From Opitutia bacterium Tous-C4FEB (GTDB taxonomy: Bacteria; Verrucomicrobiota; Verrucomicrobiia; Opitutales; Opitutaceae), in NCBI GenBank assembly GCA_002304445.1, contig NEVA01000019.1, positions 1 through 60,232 on the forward strand: a stretch of 60,232 nt of DNA, given 5' to 3'. The notes under the pieces were generated by a model, which ran no database searches, had not been told where the DNA came from, and saw nothing but the letters and a program-made list of their open reading frames with translations. The position numbers and the translations under genes were made by a program. Within the stretch, counting starts at the first letter, position 1. Each line of letters opens with the position of its first letter. Positions 53,171 through 60,232 of this stretch are shown piece after piece.

Positions 53171-54529
53171 CTACTTGGCCTCAGCTTTTAGCTCAGCGAA
53201 GCGGGTCCGCATCTCGGCGAGGCGCGAGGCGTAGGCCGGGGCCGCGACGACGTTGTTCGTTTCGCCCGGGTCGGCGGCGAGGTCGAAGAGTTCCTCGTGA
53301 TTGAAGTCAGGCCAGAGGAAATACTTCAGGTCCTTGCGCACCAAGGCCTGTGATGAAGGGATAAAATTGACGTTCCTGATTGTGGCGTGCTCGTAGAAGA
53401 ACTCGGTGCGCCACGCGGGCGGGGTGGCGGCGAGGTAGAGCGGTGCGAGGTCGCGGCCCTGCATCCGGGCGGGGGCGGCGACGCCGGCAGCGGCGAGGAA
53501 GGTGGGGGCGAGGTCGACGTTGAGCGTGAAATCGGCGTTGGTGCGGCCGCGCCGGGCGGCGGGCAGGCGGGGGTCGCGCACGATGAGGGGGACGCGGATG
53601 CTTTCCTCGTGCGGATACCATTTGTCGGCGAGCCCGTGCTCGCCGTGAAAGAAGCCGTTGTCGGTGGTGAAGATGACGAGCGTGTTTTCCAAGGCGCCTT
53701 GTTTGCGCAGTTCGTCGATCACGCGGCCGCAGGTGCGGTCCACCTCGGTCGCGAGACGGTAGTAGTTCTTCATCATCGTCTGGTATTTTTCCGGCGTGTC
53801 GAAGCGCCAGCGCCAGCGGTTGCGGCCCTCGTTCTGATCGTTGGCGATGAAGGGCGGGAGGCGCTTGAAAAAATCGTCACCGCCGGTCGCCGGCGTGGGG
53901 ATGACCGAGTCTTTGTAGAGTTCCAGGCTACCGGGCTGGGGGAGAAATTGGAGGGGATTGCGGTCTTCGGCGTGCGTCGCGAAGAACGCGAGCGTGAGGA
54001 CGAAAGGCTTGTCCGCCGGTCGCGTGCGGAGGAACTCGAGCGCGTCGTTCTCGTTTTTCTGCGTGACGTGAATCTGGGTGCCGTCGGCGTTCTTGATCCA
54101 ATGCACCCCGGCGTAGGAGCGGCCGAAGTCGAAGTTGTCGGCGGGGAATTTTCCGTTGTGCCATTTGCCGATGTGACCGGTGTAAAAACCGTGGGCCCGC
54201 AGGAGCCCGGGATAGGTCTCGGCCCACGGGGTCTTGAACATCTCAAAGGCAGGATTGCCGTGGCGGGACATCCATTGGCCGGTGAAAAGGGTGGCGCGGC
54301 TGACGCCGCAAATGGAGGTGGTGACGGCGTTGCGGGTGAAGCGGACGCCCTCGGCGGCGAGGCGGTCGAGGTGAGGGGTCTGGACGATCGGATGGCCGGC
54401 TACACCGAGCGTGTCGTGACGCCAGTCGTCGGCGTAAAGGACAAGGATGTTCAGCGGCTTGGCGTCCGTGGCGGCGATGAGCGGAACGCATGCGGCGAAA
54501 ACGGAGAGGAACAGGTAGAACGATTTCAT
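53171..54529 (-). CDS. exported sulfatase with CxVxR active-site motif
   Basis: Sulfatase of 452 aa with a signal peptide at about 1-20. The first metal site is [13 protein letters not shown], and the formylglycine position is C74-G-V-S-R78 followed by ATLFTG, where the Pro or Ala of the standard C-x-(P/A)-x-R motif is replaced by Val. GKWHNGK (catalytic Lys/His) and [18 protein letters not shown] (second metal site) are intact. The SICGVSR form recurs in a subset of sulfatases in this and related phyla, so the enzyme may still be matured. It lies 100 bp downstream of the SulP transporter gene on the same strand, which hints at coupled sulfate release and uptake. Confidence 0.9.
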   Translation of the reverse strand: MKSFYLFLSVFAACVPLIAATDAKPLNILVLYADDWRHDTLGVAGHPIVQTPHLDRLAAEGVRFTRNAVTTSICGVSRATLFTGQWMSRHGNPAFEMFKTPWAETYPGLLRAHGFYTGHIGKWHNGKFPADNFDFGRSYAGVHWIKNADGTQIHVTQKNENDALEFLRTRPADKPFVLTLAFFATHAEDRNPLQFLPQPGSLELYKDSVIPTPATGGDDFFKRLPPFIANDQNEGRNRWRWRFDTPEKYQTMMKNYYRLATEVDRTCGRVIDELRKQGALENTLVIFTTDNGFFHGEHGLADKWYPHEESIRVPLIVRDPRLPAARRGRTNADFTLNVDLAPTFLAAAGVAAPARMQGRDLAPLYLAATPPAWRTEFFYEHATIRNVNFIPSSQALVRKDLKYFLWPDFNHEELFDLAADPGETNNVVAAPAYASRLAEMRTRFAELKAEAK

Positions 54530-54629
54530 GGGGCGGCTTCGTGGGGTAGGTTGAGTTCACCGACGGTCACGCTGGACTATCACCTTCGCAAGAGCGGCGG
54601 GCTTGAGCGTGGGTGGCGACGGTGAAGTT

Positions 54630-56456
54630 TTACGCGCTACCTTTTTGGGGTTTGGAGTAGAAGATTCGAACCTCGGGTTTTTGGTTGGGCAGGAGTTGCT
54701 GGGCGCGCTGCAGGGCCTTTTTCGTCGCGAGCGTGGGATTCTCCTCGGCGGGAAACATATTTTCCAGGCCGATCCGGGCGGCGAGTCCGCTACGCTTGAG
54801 CACGAGGGCGACATCGCCGTGGACGCCGGAGATCAGCAGGTGGCGGTTTTCGGATTTCAGGTAGTCGTGCAACTGGTCGAGGGCCATGACAGTGGTGGCG
54901 TCGAGGTGGCGGGCGTTTTTCATGCGCAAGATGAAGACGCGGATGTTGGGGTCGGCGGCGAGGCGGCGGACGCCGTCTTGGAAGATGTCGGCGGCACCGA
55001 AGAAGAGATCGCCCTCGACGTGGACGATGGAGATCTGGGCGTTGTTGCGCTCGGCCGGGGAGTCGATCTCGGCGAGCTGGCCGACGTCGTTGAACGCGTG
55101 TTCGGTGAGGGCGGGGGCGCTGGCTTTTTGCAGGAAGAAAACCAAGGAGACGCCGATGCCGACGAAGATGGCGGTATCGAGTTTGAGGAAGAGCGCGGCG
55201 ATTAGAGAAATCCAGAAAACGGCGGCGTCGGCGGAGGTGGAGTGACGCACGAGGAAAATCTGCGACGGCTGAAAGAGCCGGACGGCGATAACCACCAGAT
55301 AAGCGGCGATGGCGGCGATGGGGATGTAGGCGAGCACCGGCGAGATCGCCACGACGATGAGCAAAACGAAGACGCCGCTGGCGACGACGGACCACTGCGT
55401 GCGACCGCCGCTCTGGAGATTGGCGGCGCTGCGCAGGAACGAGGCGGAGCCGGGCGTCGCGCCGAAGCCAGAGCCGACGAGGTTGCCTACGCCCATGCCG
55501 ATGAGCTCCTGATTCGGGTCGATGGGCTGGCCGGTCTTGGCGGCGAGGCTTTTGGCGACGGTGACGGATTCCAACATGCCGAGAATTGCGGCGGCCACCG
55601 CGATGCTGGTGATTTCGGGAATCAGGCGGGCGGTGTCGGCGTTGAGCGGGAATCCGCTGAACAACGGAATGCCGCCGGAGATCGCGCCCAGGTCGCCGAC
55701 GACGGCGACCTCGTAGTCATGGAGGTTGAAGATGTAGGAGGCCGTGCCCGCGAGCAGCAGGACGGGAAGACCGTCGGGCCAACGCGGCCGCCAACGGCGG
55801 AGCGTGAGAATCAGGAACAGCGCGACGAGACCGGTGATCGCGGTGACGTGGTTGAGGTTGAGGGTGAAGAAACTCGTGACGAGATGGCGCAGGGTGCCGG
55901 GGAGACTGACATCGGGCGCGCGGGCGATCCCGAGCAAGCTGCCCAGTTGGCCGACGGCGATGAGGATGCCGACGGCGGTGGTGTAGCCGACGATGACGGA
56001 ACGGGAGACGAACTGGGTGATCTTACCGAGGCCCGAGAGCCCGGCGGCGAGTTGGATCGCGCCCATCAGGAAGCCGATGAGCAGGACTTTTTGCAGCGGG
56101 GCCAGCGGCTCGGCGGCGAGCGTGAGCAAGGCGCTGGCGAGGATGATGCTGATGGTGTTGGTCGGGCCGACGACGAGGTGCCGCGAAGAACAAAAGAGCG
56201 AGCAGAGGACGGTGCCGACGATGGCGCTGGCGACCACGGCGGGCACGGGCACGCCGATGAGCAAAGCGAAGGCGATACATTGCGGAATGGCGACGGCGGA
56301 GATGGTCAAGCCGGCCCAGAGATCCGCCCGGAGGAGGGCGCGGTCGTAGCTGCGCAGTGATCTAAAGAGGGGTGGGATGAGATTTGCCCGCAGCTTGTCC
56401 CGGACGCTGGTGAAGCGTTGCTCGGCGAGATCGGTCAGATCGTTCAGTTCGTTCAT
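54630..56456 (-). CDS. SulP-family anion transporter with STAS domain
   Basis: Inner-membrane anion transporter of 608 aa. The membrane part has ADLWAGLTISAVAIPQCIAF, VVGPTNTISIILASALL, NQELIGMGVGNLVGSGFG and GGRTQWSVVASGVFVLLIV, all SulP landmarks. A cytoplasmic STAS domain follows at about 455-560 (ISIVHVEGDLFFGAADIFQD to HLDATTVMALDQL), as in SLC26/SulP proteins. Substrates in the family include sulfate, bicarbonate and other anions; sulfate is suggested by the adjacent sulfatase but not shown. The upstream region is 514 bp long. Confidence 0.92.
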   Translation of the reverse strand: MNELNDLTDLAEQRFTSVRDKLRANLIPPLFRSLRSYDRALLRADLWAGLTISAVAIPQCIAFALLIGVPVPAVVASAIVGTVLCSLFCSSRHLVVGPTNTISIILASALLTLAAEPLAPLQKVLLIGFLMGAIQLAAGLSGLGKITQFVSRSVIVGYTTAVGILIAVGQLGSLLGIARAPDVSLPGTLRHLVTSFFTLNLNHVTAITGLVALFLILTLRRWRPRWPDGLPVLLLAGTASYIFNLHDYEVAVVGDLGAISGGIPLFSGFPLNADTARLIPEITSIAVAAAILGMLESVTVAKSLAAKTGQPIDPNQELIGMGVGNLVGSGFGATPGSASFLRSAANLQSGGRTQWSVVASGVFVLLIVVAISPVLAYIPIAAIAAYLVVIAVRLFQPSQIFLVRHSTSADAAVFWISLIAALFLKLDTAIFVGIGVSLVFFLQKASAPALTEHAFNDVGQLAEIDSPAERNNAQISIVHVEGDLFFGAADIFQDGVRRLAADPNIRVFILRMKNARHLDATTVMALDQLHDYLKSENRHLLISGVHGDVALVLKRSGLAARIGLENMFPAEENPTLATKKALQRAQQLLPNQKPEVRIFYSKPQKGSA

Positions 56457-56970
56457 ACACTCGCACGCTGGGCGAAAGGACGGAAATTGAGGGCGATCGA
56501 ATCCGAGGACAAGAAGCGACTGATGGAGAAATTGTAGGTGTGGCGGTCAGTTCTTAACCTAGCGGAGTCATACCACCGTCGCCTAATAAACAGGCTTTCA
56601 TTGCGAGAAGCGCAGCGACGAGGCAATCCACTGAATTGCTCCGTCGCGCTTCGCGCACCGCAAACAAACTTCTAGAAATTAAGTAACGTTGATGAAACGC
56701 GCCATGCGCCACCTTCACTTTGCGCTTGAGGCAAGCGTGCTTTTAGCGTTCTTCACGAAGTCTTAGTCCGTTTTCGATTGGAGCAAAAGTCCGGTCGTTA
56801 TTCCCCAACCCCCAGTTCCTGTCTGCTTTCGCCAGTTTTATCGAAAAAGGCCTAGTGCTGCAAAAGCACGGCGTGAAATTTTGAGCGTCTACTTAGGTCA
56901 TTTGCACGCACCCTTATTTGGGCGCCGACCCTAACCTTCGCCGAGCTCCACAGAATCTTTATCCCAAACC
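56457..56970. other. divergent spacer between the SulP and TonB-receptor genes
   Basis: No gene is seen. The stretch holds the promoters of both flanking genes and a hairpin repeat at 56600-56663. Downstream of it the DNA is relatively AT-rich up to the receptor start, with no Shine-Dalgarno sequence before the ATG. Confidence 0.4.
56600..56663. repeat. imperfect inverted repeat, interspersed hairpin element
   Basis: The left arm (TTGCGAGAAGCGCAGCGACG then AGGCAATCCA) and the right arm (AATTGCTCCGTCGCGCTTCG then CGCACCGCAA) pair with a few mismatches around a short loop. This TTGCGAG-(n)-GCGACGAAGCAAT type of hairpin is a recurrent intergenic repeat in many bacterial genomes. Confidence 0.6.
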
Positions 56971-59900
56971 ATGAAACTAACTCAATCCACCCCGCTGCAT
57001 CGCGCAAAATTAAGCTTTGCAGCTTATTTTGCGATTATCTTTGCGCTGACCTTCACGACAGGAATAGCCGCAGACGACAGCGTCAAAAAGCTCGCGAGCG
57101 AAAATGAAAGTCTGCGCAGCGAGAACGCTGAGCTTCGCCGGCGTTTCGCTGAACTCGAGGCCCGCTTGGGCATTCCTCCCGCCGCGGCGCCTGCTGGCCA
57201 AGCTGCGGTCAAGCCAGCTATCGCGACGGCGGTAGCAGCGCCGGTGGCTGCGGCCAAAGGCAGCCCCGATGTAGTGCTTCTCAGTACCTTCGAAGTTTCC
57301 AGCGATAAGGATTATGGTTACCTCAAAACCAATGCCGCGACGGCTACCCGGATCGGCATGGAAATCCAAAAGGTACCGATGAACATTTCGGTCATCTCGC
57401 GCGACTTCCTCGACGATACAAACGCTCGCTCGTTGATGGACTTGCTGCGTTACACGGCGGCGGCCGCGGGCGACACTCGCTATGCGATGCGCCGCCCCGG
57501 TAACGAGTCCACACCGCAGGGCGCTTTTACCATGCGTGGCTTCGCGGTAAACACGTTGATGCGCAACGGCGTCTTTCGCTACATTTCCTATAATTTGGAT
57601 AACGTCGATCGCGTCGAAGTGGTCAAAGGGCCTGCCGCTGTTTTCTACGGCCAAGGCTTTCCCGGCGGCGTTGTTAACTACATCACAAAACAGCCTGTAT
57701 TCGCCAAGACTCCTAGCACTTTCAAATACTCCATTAACGATAGCAGTGGTCACAAGGTGGTTGCCGATATCAACGTGTTGCTGAGTAAGAAAGCCGCCTT
57801 CCGCATGGTGGGTGCATGGGATGATACCCAGGGAGAGCGGCGCTTTGAATTTCGCCGCAACATCAATCTGACGCCGAGCCTGACCGTCGTTCCTTTCGAC
57901 AGCGGGAAAGTAAAGGTCAATGTTGAGATGGAATATCTCGTCGAGAGCTTCAATCAAAACGACTATGACTGGATCTGGAGCGATTTCGCCGGCTGGCGGA
58001 CTGCGGCTGCTGCCACCTCGGCCATAGTGGTTAACTCTGTAAAAACCCCGAGCCTAGCCTACGCTACCTACATTAATAATAAGCGTAATGCGACCGGTGA
58101 TTTAGGTTTGCCGGCCTACACCAGCGTAGAGCGCGGGGCTTACTACACGGACAAGGGTGGTAAGCTCATCCATGATGAGGCCTTTAACTACACGAGCCGC
58201 GGCGCCCGCACCATGAACGAAGTCAAGGTCTTCACGGCCACGACGGAGTTCGCGCCGTTCAATTGGTTGGAAGGCCGCTACGTTTTTCAGCACGACAACA
58301 GCCGTTTTGACAGCATCGAGGGCATCACCACTCCCTACGCCGACGGGGTACACTGGAACGTGGGCGCAGGCGGGACGTCGGGCTATTACCGTGACACCAA
58401 TTTGCACCAACTTGACCTGATCACCAAATTCGAAACCGGGGGGATCAAGCACAAGCTGTTGGCTGGTTTTAACTCGTCCAAATACACCCAGAATTTCTTC
58501 GGCCACGACATCCGCCTAAATCCTTTTTACGGCCATGTCCCAGGCTCAACCAATCCGATCGCAAATCCCGGCTACGGCACGACCGGGGGTACCCAAGTTC
58601 CCGACAATATGGTGGGCGAGGGCCGAAGCCACGACACCGGAGTGCCGACGGTCAACCAGGTCGTGCGCGATCGAAACGGTAACATTAAATTGGTTAAGGC
58701 GGTCTACAGCAACTTCGACCCTGGTTTCGAAACATATCCGACGATCGATAAGTTATTTCCGAATGGTCGCGCCTGGCTCGACGGTTACAAACCGATCAAC
58801 CTCGCGGGCTACCTCAATTACCAAGCGGCGCTGCTCGATGACCGGCTCAATCTAATCGGTGGTTTCCGTCGGCAGTCGCTGGAGGAACAGGGACAATATT
58901 TGATGGCTAATTATCCTTGGTACATCGTCCCGGTCGATGCGTGGAAGGATCCCATAAAGTATCCGCCCAGCGAATGGGGTTACGGTGCGAATTACATCAA
59001 GACCCTGCGCGTTTATAAAAAAGAAGCGGATGCATGGATGGCCGGCGCCTCTTTTGCCGTTAACAAAGAGCTGAGTGTCTATGCCTCTGTCTCAAAAACC
59101 TTCCAATTTAACGTGGGTAATGTCGGTGGGGTCTTCGTCGGCAATGAACTCCCGATCGTGCAAAGCGCGCTCGACCAGAACCGTGGTTCTTTTCAATACC
59201 TCGGTCAGACCGTCACTTCTGCCCAAAAATTCATCGAGATTCAGACTGCCCGCGGCGCCTATAACCCGCTTAAGGACGAGTCGGGGATGAATTGGGAATT
59301 TGGCGCCAAGATGAGCTCCAAAGAGAGCAAGGTCGTCGGCACGCTCTCTTTCTTCCGCGGAGAGCGCACCAACCAGATGTTGGATGACCCCGCAGCCCAG
59401 TCGAATCTTGAGGAGCCGCTCAACTTCAGCACCACGTTGTTCGCGCCGGGCACCTTGGGTTACAACACCCGGGTGTTCCGTTGGCGCACGACCGATTTGA
59501 AGAACCGCATCGAGGGTTCCGAGGCCGAAGTCATCTGGACCCCGCTCCCGAATTTCCAGGCGGTCATCAACGGTTCGTGGCTCTGGACCGCCAAGACGGT
59601 TTACGACAAATCCCGCGCTCAGCCCGGGTCCTCAGCTTACGCTAAGCTGGGTGCCGCGGCCAAGGTTGCCTCCGACATCTACTACGGTGCGCGCATCGAA
59701 AATGTGCCTGAGTACCGCTTCAATGCTTTTGGCAAATACACCTTCACCGACGGCAAAATGCGTGGGCTTTCGCTTGGGGCCGGTCTGCGTTATTCTTCGG
59801 AAACGGTGGTTAGCCGCAGTGTTGACTGGAATCCGCTCAAAGGCGGCTACCAAGCGGGCGACTACCTGGTGTACGACCTCACGGTTAATTATCCGTGGAG

Positions 59901-60027
59901 CATCTCGGATTTCAAATTCCGCACGTCCCTTGGTATCTACAACGTGACCGATGCCGTTTACTCAGAGGGCTCGTTTGCACTTTCGCCGGCGCGAAACTGG
60001 CTCCTGAGCAACACGCTGGAATTCTAA
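56971..60027 (+). CDS. TonB-dependent receptor with N-terminal coiled coil
   Basis: Outer-membrane receptor of 1018 aa. After a signal peptide (about 1-34, AIIFALTFTTGIAA) comes a short coiled coil (LASENESLRSENAELRRRFA to ELEARLG, about 42-67) and an Ala/Pro linker, then a TonB-box-like VVLLSTFEVSS. The plug (SVISRDFLDD, FTMRGFAVNTLMRNGV, VEVVKGPAAVFYGQGFPGGVV) and a large barrel ending in NWLLSNTLEF follow. The leucine-zipper head is seen in receptors of Opitutaceae-like bacteria and could bring receptors together or reach other periplasmic proteins. The gene is transcribed away from SulP and ends at a terminator. The ligand is unknown. Confidence 0.93.
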   Translation: MKLTQSTPLHRAKLSFAAYFAIIFALTFTTGIAADDSVKKLASENESLRSENAELRRRFAELEARLGIPPAAAPAGQAAVKPAIATAVAAPVAAAKGSPDVVLLSTFEVSSDKDYGYLKTNAATATRIGMEIQKVPMNISVISRDFLDDTNARSLMDLLRYTAAAAGDTRYAMRRPGNESTPQGAFTMRGFAVNTLMRNGVFRYISYNLDNVDRVEVVKGPAAVFYGQGFPGGVVNYITKQPVFAKTPSTFKYSINDSSGHKVVADINVLLSKKAAFRMVGAWDDTQGERRFEFRRNINLTPSLTVVPFDSGKVKVNVEMEYLVESFNQNDYDWIWSDFAGWRTAAAATSAIVVNSVKTPSLAYATYINNKRNATGDLGLPAYTSVERGAYYTDKGGKLIHDEAFNYTSRGARTMNEVKVFTATTEFAPFNWLEGRYVFQHDNSRFDSIEGITTPYADGVHWNVGAGGTSGYYRDTNLHQLDLITKFETGGIKHKLLAGFNSSKYTQNFFGHDIRLNPFYGHVPGSTNPIANPGYGTTGGTQVPDNMVGEGRSHDTGVPTVNQVVRDRNGNIKLVKAVYSNFDPGFETYPTIDKLFPNGRAWLDGYKPINLAGYLNYQAALLDDRLNLIGGFRRQSLEEQGQYLMANYPWYIVPVDAWKDPIKYPPSEWGYGANYIKTLRVYKKEADAWMAGASFAVNKELSVYASVSKTFQFNVGNVGGVFVGNELPIVQSALDQNRGSFQYLGQTVTSAQKFIEIQTARGAYNPLKDESGMNWEFGAKMSSKESKVVGTLSFFRGERTNQMLDDPAAQSNLEEPLNFSTTLFAPGTLGYNTRVFRWRTTDLKNRIEGSEAEVIWTPLPNFQAVINGSWLWTAKTVYDKSRAQPGSSAYAKLGAAAKVASDIYYGARIENVPEYRFNAFGKYTFTDGKMRGLSLGAGLRYSSETVVSRSVDWNPLKGGYQAGDYLVYDLTVNYPWSISDFKFRTSLGIYNVTDAVYSEGSFALSPARNWLLSNTLEF

Positions 60028-60058
60028 GCTGATCCAATCGGCGCGGTGGCGCTGGCAG

Positions 60059-60089
60059 GGCGGAGTCCACATCGGACTCCGCCTTTTTT
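60059..60089 (+). terminator. rho-independent terminator after the TonB receptor
   Basis: A 10-bp perfect stem GGCGGAGTCC / GGACTCCGCC with loop ACATC is followed by six T residues. It ends the receptor transcript 31 bp after the stop codon. Confidence 0.92.
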
Positions 60090-60196
60090 GTGGCGCCAGC
60101 CGGGCTTCCGCAGTGTCAGCCGCGAGGCAAATGCAGTAAACGGCCGACCGGGTGCCCCCGGGTGAGGTCTTGATAATAACCAATAGGAGATCGCAA

Positions 60197-60229
60197 TGGT
60201 AACCACTACGATGGTCGCAGTGGTTACCA
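60197..60229. repeat. inverted repeat at the right edge
   Basis: TGGTAACCACT (60197-60207) and AGTGGTTACCA (60219-60229) are perfect 11-bp inverted arms around 11 nt. On the minus strand the same bases could encode a hydrophobic stretch (VTTATIVVVTIAISYW), but that frame runs on through the terminator, so it is not called as a gene. The window ends here. Confidence 0.4.
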
Positions 60230-60232
60230 ATC

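Noticed and set aside
55242-56360. 372-aa plus-strand frame over the SulP gene
   Set aside because: Composition is almost only Gly, Asp, Glu, Arg and Ala, the mirror of membrane-helix codons on the other strand.

Overview
The window looks like a chromosomal segment of a high-G+C Verrucomicrobiota bacterium, most likely of the Opitutaceae. The grounds are several signal-peptide sulfatases, the planctomycete/verrucomicrobial pair of a DUF1592-type multidomain cytochrome and a Tat-exported DUF1552 protein, many Tat-exported enzymes, very large TonB-dependent receptors (one with a coiled-coil N-terminus typical of this group), and start codons that almost never carry a Shine-Dalgarno sequence. 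The assignment rests on gene content only; there is no 16S gene here.

Region 1 (300-20235, all minus strand) is an accessory block read from right to left: ECF sigma factor, FecR anti-sigma regulator and a 1253-aa FecA-type TonB receptor with an STN signalling domain. These are followed by two PhoD-like phosphatases, a Tat-exported sugar-isomerase-like TIM barrel, the DUF1552/DUF1592 pair and three sulfatases. The likely logic is that a substrate seen at the outer membrane activates the sigma factor, while the exported sulfatases and phosphodiesterases strip sulfate and phosphate from it. A perfect 26-bp inverted pair of REP-like hairpins lies between the receptor and the first phosphatase gene.

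Region 2 (20326-32123) is mixed: a membrane protein fused to a spermidine-synthase-like domain, rlmF (with no ordinary start codon where its conserved N-terminus begins), a eukaryote-like SET-domain protein, an M15 peptidase with trxB, an M19 dipeptidase, a large periplasmic protein built from internal repeats, the fossil of a response-regulator receiver domain, and the housekeeping genes ribH-nusB and ftsY.

Region 3 (32308-41704) holds a TonB receptor followed 8 bp later by a Tat-exported PLP enzyme, a HupE/UreJ-type gene broken by an in-frame TGA, and an operon of a Fur-family regulator with sufC-sufB-sufD-sufT. The regulator lacks the usual CxxC zinc motif and has two near-palindromic boxes directly upstream of its own start, which suggests autoregulated, iron- or peroxide-responsive Fe-S cluster assembly.

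Region 4 (42115-53111) is largely core genome: rpsB-tsf with a strong terminator, a DUF983 protein, tRNA-Ser(CGA), a DoxX-Gfo/Idh/MocA-discoidin operon, a glycosyltransferase 39-glycosyltransferase 2-ApbE operon, tRNA-Ser(TGA) on the other strand, an SPFH protein coupled to a 64-aa membrane protein, and a YacP-like NYN nuclease coupled to a DUF2851 protein.

Region 5 (53171-60232) returns to sulfur: a fourth sulfatase with an atypical CxVxR active-site motif, a SulP-type anion transporter with a STAS domain that could import the released sulfate, and a 1018-aa TonB receptor. No CRISPR array, transposase, integrase or rRNA gene was seen. Several short interspersed repeats typical of large environmental genomes are present.
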